A stretch of DNA of 8,616 nt. Source: Acetobacteraceae bacterium. Lineage in GTDB: Bacteria; Pseudomonadota; Alphaproteobacteria; Acetobacterales; Acetobacteraceae. The notes under the pieces are model-generated. The model searched no databases. It was not told the origin of the DNA and worked only from the letters and a program-made list of their open reading frames with translations. Both the position numbers and the translations under genes were made by a program. Positions within the stretch are counted from its first letter, which is position 1. Every line of letters begins with the position of its first letter. Below, piece after piece: positions 1 through 5,808 of this stretch. The stretch is from assembly GCA_947478535.1 (NCBI GenBank), contig CANJXD010000226.1, positions 1-8,616 of the forward strand, read 5' to 3'.

Positions 1-1814
1 CGGAGCTGCGTCGTGCCGAGGGTGGCGACCTGGGTGGTGCTGAGGGTCGAGATCCCGGTGGTTGTCAGGGCCGAGACCTGGCCCGACGTCAGCGCCGTCA
101 GCTGGGTGGTGGTAAGGCCGCCGATCTGGGTGGTCGAGAGGGCAGCGAGATCGGTGGTCTCGATGCCACGGATCTGCGCGGTGGACAGCGCGCCGATCTG
201 GGTGGTGGTGAGGGCGCCGACCTGGGTGGTGGTGAGCGATGCGACCTGGCCCGAGGTGAGGCCGGCGATCTGGGTGGAGCCATAGGCGCCCAGCTGGGTC
301 GTGCTGAGTGATGCGACCTGGGTGGTGGTAAGCGCGCCGGCCTGGGTGGAGGTGAGCGCTCCGAGTTGCGTCGTGGAGAGCGCACCGATCTGGGTGGTGG
401 AAAGGCCGGAGAACTGTGTGGAGCCGAAGCCGCGCAGCTGGGTCGTGGTGAGGGCTGCCAGGTCCGTCGTTTCCAGAGCGCCAGCCTGAGTGGAGGTGAG
501 GGCGCCAAGCTGAGCCGAAGAAATGCCGCCGATCTGGGTCGTCGTCAGTGCGGCGAGATCGGTGGTCTCGATGCCCCGGATCTGCGCGGTGGAGAGGGCG
601 CCGATCTGGGTGGTGGTGAGGGCGCCGACCTGGGTAGTGGTGAGGGATGCGACCTGGCCGGAGGTGAGGCCGGCGATCTGGGTGGAGGCGAAGGCGCCGA
701 TCTGGGTGGTGGTCAGGGCGGCGACCTGGGTGGTGCTCAGCGCGCCGGCCTGGGTGGAGGTGAGGCCGGAGAGTTGCGTCGTGGAGAGCGCACCGATCTG
801 GGTGGTGGAAAGGCCGGAGAACTGGGTGGAGCCGAAGCCGCGCAGCTGCGTCGTGGTGAGGGCTGCGAGGTCCGTGGTCTCCAGGGCGCCAGCCTGGGTG
901 GAGGTGAGGGCGCCAAGCTGAGCGGAAGAAATGCCGCCGATCTGGGTGGTGGTCAGCGCGGCGAGGTCGGTGGTCTCGAGGCCGCGGATGGCGGTGGTGG
1001 TGAGGGCGCCGATCTGGGTGGTGTTGAGCGCGCCGATCTGGGTGGTGGAGAGCGAAGCAAGCTGGATGGAGGAGAGGGCGGCCATCTGCGCCGTGGCGAG
1101 ACCGCCAAGCTGGGTGGTGGTCAACGCGCCGATCTGGGTGGTGGAAAGGCCGGCGAACTGCACGGAGCCGAAGCCCGTGAGCTGCGTGGTGGTCAGCGCG
1201 GCGAGGTCCGTCGTTTCCAGGGCGCCAGCCTGAGTGGAGGTGAGGGCGCCAAGCTGAGCCGAAGAAATGCCGCCGATCTGGGTGGTGGTCAGCGCGGCGA
1301 GGTCGGTGGTCTCGATGCCACGGATCTGCGCGGTGGAGAGCGCGCCGATCTGGGTGGTGGTGAGGGCGCCGACCTGGGTGGTGGTGAGGGATGCGACCTG
1401 GCCGGAGGTGAGGCCGGCGATCTGGGTGGAGGCGAAGGCGCCGATCTGGGTGGTGGTCAGGGCGGCGACCTGGGTGGTGTTCAGCGCGCCGGCCTGGGTG
1501 GAGGTGAGGCCGGAGAGCTGCGTCGTGGAGAGCGCGCCGATCTGGGTGGTGGAAAGGCCGGAGAACTGGGTGGAGCCGAAGCCGCGCAGCTGCGTCGTGG
1601 TCAGCGCGGCGAGGTCCGTCGTGTCCAGGGCGCCAGCCTGGGTGGAGCGGAACATGGCAAGCTGTGTGGTGGACAACGCGCCGATCTGCGTTGTCGTCAG
1701 CGCGGCGACCTGGGTGGAGCCAAGCGCGGCAATATCGCTCGATCCAAGCACCGCGATTGTCGTGGTGGTCAAGGTCTGGATCTGAGTCGTCGTAAAGGTG
1801 CCGATGATCGACAT
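1..1814 (-). CDS. Giant octapeptide-repeat (TTQ-type) Ser/Thr-rich protein, N-terminal part; runs off left edge
   Basis: An open frame runs without a stop from ATG (1814-1812) to the left edge: 604 codons, C-terminus not visible. It begins MSIIGTF and from residue 8 consists only of octads of the form x-T-T-Q-[ILVF]-x-[AG]-L (74 complete plus a partial one). Pro, Lys, His, Cys and Trp are absent from this part. Gln holds octad position 4 in most units. Charged residues are rare and clustered. There is no Sec signal peptide, which would suit type I secretion. Codons end almost always in G or C, like the neighbouring genes, which supports this frame. A weak GGGGA lies 5 nt before the ATG. From memory, similar T-T-Q-[IV]-x-A-L proteins occur in alphaproteobacteria as uncharacterised 'beta strand repeat' or 'heme utilization' proteins; I could not verify this. 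A secreted solenoid or adhesin-like surface protein is likely; the exact function is unknown. It is divergent from two GT41 genes that may modify it. Confidence 0.85.
   Translation of the reverse strand, partial: MSIIGTFTTTQIQTLTTTTIAVLGSSDIAALGSTQVAALTTTQIGALSTTQLAMFRSTQAGALDTTDLAALTTTQLRGFGSTQFSGLSTTQIGALSTTQLSGLTSTQAGALNTTQVAALTTTQIGAFASTQIAGLTSGQVASLTTTQVGALTTTQIGALSTAQIRGIETTDLAALTTTQIGGISSAQLGALTSTQAGALETTDLAALTTTQLTGFGSVQFAGLSTTQIGALTTTQLGGLATAQMAALSSIQLASLSTTQIGALNTTQIGALTTTAIRGLETTDLAALTTTQIGGISSAQLGALTSTQAGALETTDLAALTTTQLRGFGSTQFSGLSTTQIGALSTTQLSGLTSTQAGALSTTQVAALTTTQIGAFASTQIAGLTSGQVASLTTTQVGALTTTQIGALSTAQIRGIETTDLAALTTTQIGGISSAQLGALTSTQAGALETTDLAALTTTQLRGFGSTQFSGLSTTQIGALSTTQLGALTSTQAGALTTTQVASLSTTQLGAYGSTQIAGLTSGQVASLTTTQVGALTTTQIGALSTAQIRGIETTDLAALSTTQIGGLTTTQLTALTSGQVSALTTTGISTLSTTQVATLGTTQL
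138..545 (-). repeat. Super-repeat block D (17 octads, 408 bp)
   Basis: Octads 53-69, with the same octad order as block C. It differs at octad 60 (STTQLGAL for STTQLSGL) and at octads 62-64, where TTTQVASL, STTQLGAY and GSTQIAGL replace STTQVAAL, TTTQIGAF and ASTQIAGL. Downstream of it, octads 70-75 (below position 138) no longer follow the block pattern, so a different or degenerate stretch begins there. Confidence 0.85.
546..953 (-). repeat. Super-repeat block C (17 octads, 408 bp)
   Basis: Octads 36-52, opening with TTTQIGGI, SSAQLGAL, TSTQAGAL, ETTDLAAL and TTTQLRGF and closing with STAQIRGI and ETTDLAAL. It is nearly identical to the corresponding part of block A and to block D. The DNA landmark GAAATGCCGCC, which encodes the GGI/SS junction, recurs at the block borders near 519, 927 and 1263. 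Confidence 0.9.
954..1289 (-). repeat. Super-repeat block B (14 octads, 336 bp, shortened variant)
   Basis: Octads 22-35. It starts with the same block-opening octads TTTQIGGI and SSAQLGAL as blocks C and D and ends with an Arg-bearing octad (TTTAIRGL) followed by ETTDLAAL. The middle differs: it contains ATAQMAAL and SSIQLASL, lacks the TSGQVASL octad, and is three octads shorter. It is either an in-frame deletion derivative or a separate block type. Confidence 0.85.
1290..1697 (-). repeat. Super-repeat block A (17 octads, 408 bp)
   Basis: Octads 5-21. From octad 7 onward it matches octads 38-52 of block C almost residue for residue: STQAGAL, TTDLAAL, LRGF, STQFSGL, then later ASTQIAGL, TSGQVASL and STAQIRGI. 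The DNA match between about 1310-1490 and 565-745 shows only scattered single-base differences, pointing to recent duplication. Octads 5 and 6 at the N-terminal side are more diverged. Confidence 0.85.
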
Positions 1815-1859
1815 TGCCGTCCCCACTGAGGAGTTCGCAAGCACGAGGTTGGTCCGCCG

Positions 1860-1872
1860 GGCCCCTGGGGCC
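1860..1872. promoter_or_regulatory. Short perfect palindrome in the leader of the repeat gene
   Basis: GGCCCC-T-GGGGCC is a perfect 6-bp inverted repeat with one central base, 46 bp upstream of the repeat-gene start. It could be a protein-binding site or a small hairpin in the leader of the minus-strand transcript. In GC-rich DNA a palindrome of this size can arise by chance, so the functional call is weak. Confidence 0.25.
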
Positions 1873-1891
1873 AGCAGCCATGACCAACACG

Positions 1892-1927
1892 GGGTGACAT
1901 CTTGTCGTCCCGGCTTCCTGGTCACCC
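1892..1927. promoter_or_regulatory. 7-bp inverted repeat in the divergent intergenic region (candidate operator)
   Basis: GGGTGAC (1892-1898) and GTCACCC (1921-1927) are perfect inverted copies with a 22-bp gap and starts 29 bp apart. They lie between the two divergent transcription units and directly abut the CTATAT element at 1927-1932. The position suits an operator controlling one or both directions. No regulator gene is visible in the window. Confidence 0.35.
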
Positions 1928-1933
1928 TATATC
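1901..1933 (+). promoter_or_regulatory. Weak promoter-like element for the GT41 gene pair
   Basis: CTTGTC (1901-1906) and CTATAT (1927-1932) resemble the alphaproteobacterial housekeeping pattern CTTGAC...CTATAT, but the gap is 20 bp rather than about 17. The AT-rich core GATATAG can also be read on the minus strand and might serve the repeat gene. This is the most AT-rich spot in an otherwise GC-rich intergenic region. Start sites are not proven. Confidence 0.25.
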
Positions 1934-2057
1934 GGGCGGGATTGCCGGATGATGAATCCGCGCGGCGCAATCGTCGTGATCGCGCATCAACCCAGCATTC
2001 AGGAACATGGCCCTATTCTCCGTGCGCGTGGCAGCGATGCCACCTCCGCAACGCGCC

Positions 2058-2061
2058 AGGA
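2058..2061 (+). promoter_or_regulatory. Ribosome binding site deciding the start of the first GT41 gene
   Basis: AGGA lies 7 nt upstream of the ATG at 2069. An upstream in-frame ATG at 1949 would add 40 residues that do not look like TPR sequence and have no counterpart in the paralogue, so 2069 is preferred. Confidence 0.6.
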
Positions 2062-2068
2062 TGGAAGC

Positions 2069-4030
2069 ATGCCGGAAGCCAGCCTCGCCGAACTCATCGG
2101 CACCGCCCATTCGCTGACAGAATCGGGGCGACGCGCCGATGCTCTCGCGCTGTATCGCCGCTGGATCGCGGCACAGCCGGACGATTCGATGCGGCATGTC
2201 CCGCTGTTCAACCTCTCGGTCCTGCTCGGGGCCGAGGGTGAGCATGATGCGGCGGCGGAGGCGGCGCGTGATGCCGCACGCCATGCTCCCGGCTTCCTTC
2301 CGCCCTTCCTCGCCATTGGTCTTGCGCATGAACGCAAGGGTGAACCCCAGGCCGCCATCGATCACTGGTCCTATGTGGCCAACAGCCTCGGCGCCATCAC
2401 CCGCGATGGCATCGCAATGAAGGTGGCCGCCCTCAAGAACATGGCGCGGCTATTCGAGGATCACGCGGCGCTGCACCAGGCGGAAGATGTGTTGCGCCAG
2501 GTGATGGACATCGACCCGACGCAGCAGGACGTCCTGCAACGCTGGCTCAGCCTGCGGCAGCGTCGCTGCGCCTGGCCGTTGCGGCCGGACGGCATGGCGC
2601 CCGCGGCGCTGCTGCGTGGCCTCGCACCGGTCACGCTGCTGAACATGACGGAGGATCCATTTCTCCACCTCGCCCACGCCGCCGCGTGCCATCGGCGCGA
2701 CGTGCCGGCCATCGGAGCGGCGGCGCTCCGGCTTCGCCGCGCACCGGGGCGGTTGCGCATCGGCTACCTCTCCTCCGACCTGCGGGACCATGCGGTCGGG
2801 CACCTCATGGCCGATCTGTTCCGCCACCATGATCGAGCCGCGGTGGAGATCTTTGTCTATGATTGCGGCCTTGCCCGCGAAGACGCCACGAAGCGGCGCA
2901 TTCGCCACGATGCCGAGCATTGGCGCGATATCATCGCAGTGGATGACGCGGCGGCGGCGGCGCTGATGCGGGACGATGGCATCGACATACTGGTGGATTT
3001 GAACGGCCATACGCGGGGGTCCCGCCCCGGTCTGCTGGCGCTGCGGCCAGCGCCGGCGCTGGTGAACTGGCTTGGCTATCCCGGCACGATGGGAAGCCCC
3101 CTGCACCACTACATCATCGCGGACGCCACCATCATCCCGCCGGGGTGGGAGGATACGGTGTCGGAGCGGGTGTTGCGCCTGCCCTGCTACCAGCCGAATG
3201 ACCGCCAGCGCATTGTCGCGCCGCCACCGTCCCGCGCCGCGCTGGGATTGCCCGAGGATGCGGTGGTGTTCTGCTGCTTCAACGGCACGCAGAAGCTTAC
3301 GGCGCCGATCTGGGAATCCTGGGTCCGCATACTCCGCGCCACGCCCGGCAGCGTGCTGTGGCTGATCCATGGGGGTGATGCCGCGGAGATTGCGCTGCGG
3401 GCGCGTTGGGCGGAGGCGGGGCTCGATGCCGGGCGCCTGGTCTTCGCGCGGGCGATGCCGAACCCGCAGCATGTCGCGCGCTATGCCGCGGCGGATATCG
3501 TCCTCGATACCTGGCCCTATGGCGCCCATACCACGGCGTCCGACGCGCTGTGGATGGGGGCGCCGGTGCTGACCGTGCCGGGGCTTTCCTTCGCGTCGCG
3601 CGTCTGCGCCAGCCTGGTGCGCGCGGCTGGCGTGCCGGAGATGGTCTGTGCGGACTGGGCTGCCTATGAACAACGCGCCATCGCCCTGGCGGCGGATCCC
3701 ACAGCTCTCGCCGCGCTGCGCGCCCGCCTGCTGGCGGCACGCGAGACATCGGTGCTGTTTGATACCGCGGGGCTGGCGCGCGCGCTGGAGGCGCTGTTCG
3801 CCGGCATCGCGCGGGATATCGAGGCGGATCGCCTGCCGCGCCCGAACCTCGTGAACCTCGAGATCTATCTCGATATCGGGGTGGACAGCCTGCGCGACGA
3901 TGCCGTGCCGATGACGCGCCATGCGATGCTGGCGCGCTGGCAGGCCGCACTTGCGGCGCGGGACGCGATGTCACCATTGCCGAGCGATGGCCGGCTTTGG
4001 CCGGCGGCGTTGCCGCTGGCGGCGGAGTAG
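2069..4030 (+). CDS. TPR + GT41 (SPINDLY/OGT-like) protein O-glycosyltransferase, paralogue 1
   Basis: The product has 653 residues. The N-terminal part (about 1-165) holds four TPR-like helix pairs, for example ADALALYRRWIAAQPDD near 23-39, and ends in the linker LRQRRCAWP (162-170) seen in SPINDLY-family proteins. The catalytic region follows: RIGYLSSDLRDHAVGHLM (230-247, with H241 and H245), DLNGHTRG (310-317), then LGYPGT. FNGTQK ends in K409, which aligns with the UDP-binding Lys of human OGT. AHTTASD (486-492) matches the HTTxxD donor-site motif. A tail at 592-653 (YLDIGVDS, PLPSDGRLWP) is typical of one bacterial subgroup. The family transfers a sugar, classically GlcNAc from UDP-GlcNAc, to protein Ser/Thr in the cytoplasm, with TPRs binding the substrate. 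All key residues are present, so it should be active. The donor and the target are inferred; the divergent Thr-rich repeat protein is the obvious candidate. Confidence 0.9.
   Translation: MPEASLAELIGTAHSLTESGRRADALALYRRWIAAQPDDSMRHVPLFNLSVLLGAEGEHDAAAEAARDAARHAPGFLPPFLAIGLAHERKGEPQAAIDHWSYVANSLGAITRDGIAMKVAALKNMARLFEDHAALHQAEDVLRQVMDIDPTQQDVLQRWLSLRQRRCAWPLRPDGMAPAALLRGLAPVTLLNMTEDPFLHLAHAAACHRRDVPAIGAAALRLRRAPGRLRIGYLSSDLRDHAVGHLMADLFRHHDRAAVEIFVYDCGLAREDATKRRIRHDAEHWRDIIAVDDAAAAALMRDDGIDILVDLNGHTRGSRPGLLALRPAPALVNWLGYPGTMGSPLHHYIIADATIIPPGWEDTVSERVLRLPCYQPNDRQRIVAPPPSRAALGLPEDAVVFCCFNGTQKLTAPIWESWVRILRATPGSVLWLIHGGDAAEIALRARWAEAGLDAGRLVFARAMPNPQHVARYAAADIVLDTWPYGAHTTASDALWMGAPVLTVPGLSFASRVCASLVRAAGVPEMVCADWAAYEQRAIALAADPTALAALRARLLAARETSVLFDTAGLARALEALFAGIARDIEADRLPRPNLVNLEIYLDIGVDSLRDDAVPMTRHAMLARWQAALAARDAMSPLPSDGRLWPAALPLAAE
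4021..4027 (+). promoter_or_regulatory. Ribosome binding site of the second GT41 gene, inside the end of the first
   Basis: GGCGGAG overlaps the last codons of the upstream gene and is 8 nt from the ATG at 4036. This selects 4036 over the in-frame ATG at 3997, which would add a low-complexity Gly/Ala stretch. Close spacing implies translational coupling. Confidence 0.65.
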
Positions 4031-4035
4031 CGGCG

Positions 4036-5808
4036 ATGCTGGATGCGCCGATCGCCCTGGGCCTTGCGGGCCTGCCGCTGGAAGCAGTGCTGCCGATGGC
4101 GGAAGCCGCCAGCGCGGCGCGCAACCACAGCACCGCCGCGGCGCTCTACCAGGCCTGGATCGCCGCCAATCCGGATGCGCCGCAGGGCTTCGCGGCGTGG
4201 TTCAATCTTGGCGTCGAATTCGCCCGCGCCGGTGACCACGCGAACGCCATCGCCGCCTATCGCCATGCGCTGCACCGGAAGCCCGATCTGCACCAGGCCG
4301 CAGTCAATCTGGGCCTCGCGCTGGAAGCCGCGGGGCAGCCGGAGGCTGCGTTGCAACTCTGGGCCGAGGCCCTGCAGCCCGATGCCGCGCGCATCGCCCT
4401 GCTGAACCATCGTGGCCGGCTGCTGGAGATGCGGGGCGCGCTGGCGGAGGCCGCCGAGGCGCTGCGGTCGAGCCTGCTGGTGGACCCCGCGCAGCCCGAC
4501 GTGCTGCAGCACTGGACGCATCTGCGCCAGAGGCTTTGCGCCTGGCCGATCTTCGGCACGGATATCCCGGGCCTCGACGCCGCCACCATCGAACACAATG
4601 CCGGCCCGCTGGGAATCCTGGCGCTGACCGATGATGTGGAGACCCAGCGCCGCGTCGCAGCGGCCTGGATCGCGCGGAAGGTGCCCCCGGTGGCGCGCCG
4701 TCTTTCGCCGCCGGAGGGATATCGGCATCAGCGCATCCGGATCGGCTACCTCTCCTCCGATTTCTGCCGTCATGCGATGAGCTTCCTGATCGCGCAGGTG
4801 CTGGAGCGCCATGACCGCGCCCGGTTCGAGGTTTTCGGCTACTGCTCCTCCCCCGAGGATGGCAGCGACATCCGCCGCCGTGTCCTCGCGGCGCTCGACC
4901 ATCATGTGCCGGTCGGCGCGCTGGATGATGAGGCGGCGGCGCGGCGGATCCGCGACGATGAGATCGACATCCTGATCGACCTCAATGGCCTGACGCGCGG
5001 TGCGCGGCTCGGCGCGCTGCGCCATCGCCCGGCGCCGGTGCAGGTCACCTATCTCGGCTATATCGGGCCGGTGCCGATGGAGGAGCTGGATGGCTTTCTC
5101 TGTGACGCCGTGACGGTGCCGCCGGCGCAGGCCGCGCTCTACGCACCGAAGCCACTGCCGCTGCCCGGGCTGTATCAGGCGAATGACGCGCGGGAGATGG
5201 CGCTGCCGTGCGTATCCCGCGCCGAGGAAGGGCTGCCGGGCGCGGCCTTCGTCTTCTGCAACTTCTCCCACTACTACAAGATCACGGAAGCCGCTTTCGC
5301 CGACTGGATGATGATCTTGCGCCGCGTGCCTGACAGCGTGCTGTGGCTGGTGGATGACAATGACGCGGGCCGGCGCAACCTGCAGGCGGCGGCCGCCGGC
5401 CATGGCGTGGCGGCGCAGCGCCTGGTCTTCGCCGCGCGGGTCGATCCCGCCCGCTATCGCGCGCGCCTCGCGCTCGCGGATCTGTTCCTCGACACCACGC
5501 CCTACAATGCCGGGACCGTCGCCTCCGACGCCCTGCGCATGGGCCTGCCGCTGCTGACCCTGCCCGGACGCTCCTTCGCGTCCCGCATGGCGGCGAGCCT
5601 GCTGACAGCGATCGGCGCGACGGAGGGCATCGCCACGGATCGCGCGGATTACATTGCCCGCGCCATCGCCCTGGCCACCGATCCGCAGCGCCATGCCCGC
5701 GCCCGGGCCGCGCTGGCCGGCGAAGCCTGGGTGCGCACGCTGGGCGACAGCGCCGGCTTCACCCGACGCCTGGAAGCCTTGCTGGAATCGATCCGCCGTC
5801 AGCCATAG
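4036..5808 (+). CDS. TPR + GT41 (SPINDLY/OGT-like) glycosyltransferase, paralogue 2 with altered donor-site motif
   Basis: The product has 590 residues and starts 5 bp after the first GT41 gene, so it is surely in the same operon. TPR-like units occupy about 17-158 (ALYQAWIAANPDAP, FNLGVEFARAGDHANAI, NLGLALEAAGQPEAAL), followed by LRQRLCAWP. The catalytic domain includes RIGYLSSDFCRHAMSFL (235-251), DLNGLTRG, YYKITE with K415, and YNAGTVASDALR (490-501). Compared with paralogue 1, the first motif keeps H246 but has F250 where the second His is. The donor-site AHTT is replaced by AGTV, with Arg instead of Trp after DAL. The roughly 60-residue C-terminal tail is missing. It arose by an old duplication, because the paralogues are clearly alignable but well diverged. 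It may use another sugar donor, another substrate, or act as a partner subunit. Its 3' end overlaps the convergent gene by 10 bp. Confidence 0.88.
   Translation: MLDAPIALGLAGLPLEAVLPMAEAASAARNHSTAAALYQAWIAANPDAPQGFAAWFNLGVEFARAGDHANAIAAYRHALHRKPDLHQAAVNLGLALEAAGQPEAALQLWAEALQPDAARIALLNHRGRLLEMRGALAEAAEALRSSLLVDPAQPDVLQHWTHLRQRLCAWPIFGTDIPGLDAATIEHNAGPLGILALTDDVETQRRVAAAWIARKVPPVARRLSPPEGYRHQRIRIGYLSSDFCRHAMSFLIAQVLERHDRARFEVFGYCSSPEDGSDIRRRVLAALDHHVPVGALDDEAAARRIRDDEIDILIDLNGLTRGARLGALRHRPAPVQVTYLGYIGPVPMEELDGFLCDAVTVPPAQAALYAPKPLPLPGLYQANDAREMALPCVSRAEEGLPGAAFVFCNFSHYYKITEAAFADWMMILRRVPDSVLWLVDDNDAGRRNLQAAAAGHGVAAQRLVFAARVDPARYRARLALADLFLDTTPYNAGTVASDALRMGLPLLTLPGRSFASRMAASLLTAIGATEGIATDRADYIARAIALATDPQRHARARAALAGEAWVRTLGDSAGFTRRLEALLESIRRQP

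Larger units (their letters stand above)
1..1793 (-). repeat. Tandem array of 24-bp (8-codon) units, about 75 copies
   Basis: The array begins at codon 8 of the minus-strand gene and continues past the left edge with a strict 24-bp period. Unit n covers plus positions 1794-24n to 1817-24n. The plus-strand core looks like GATCTGGGTGGTGGT, which reads ATC preceded by ACC-ACC-CAG on the coding strand. I found no indel that breaks the 8-codon phase in the 75 units. Units differ mainly at octad positions 1, 5, 6 and 7. There are no unique spacers, so this is not a CRISPR array. Confidence 0.95.

Noticed and set aside
98..508. Minus-strand Pro/Ser/Arg-rich frame of 136 codons
   Set aside because: Off-frame reading of the repeat array, embedded wholly in the octad gene.
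13..1785. Series of plus-strand frames with WVVVRAP-type repeats (13-285, 301-489, 523-921, 931-1233, 1267-1785)
   Set aside because: All lie in one frame that is broken by several stops across the array, while the minus-strand frame is uninterrupted. Their shared high GC at third positions comes from exact antisense codon alignment.
1..1793. CRISPR array
   Set aside because: The period is 24 bp with no unique spacers, and the units translate into conserved octapeptides.
366..1829. Plus-strand open frame of 487 codons with RTX-like GGGEGADLGG repeats
   Set aside because: It is the shadow of the 24-bp array. The period is 8, not the RTX 9. Its codons end mostly in A or T in contrast to all real genes here, it begins mid-array without a ribosome site, and it overlaps the better-supported minus-strand gene.
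1949..2068. Upstream start for the first GT41 gene at 1949
   Set aside because: The added 40 residues have no TPR character and no match in the paralogue; AGGA sits well placed before 2069.
2450..3922. Minus-strand open frame of 490 codons
   Set aside because: Antisense shadow of the first GT41 gene; no plausible start or domain.
3997..4035. Upstream start for the second GT41 gene at 3997
   Set aside because: It would overlap the first gene and add a Gly/Ala-rich stretch. ATG 4036 has GGCGGAG at 8 nt.
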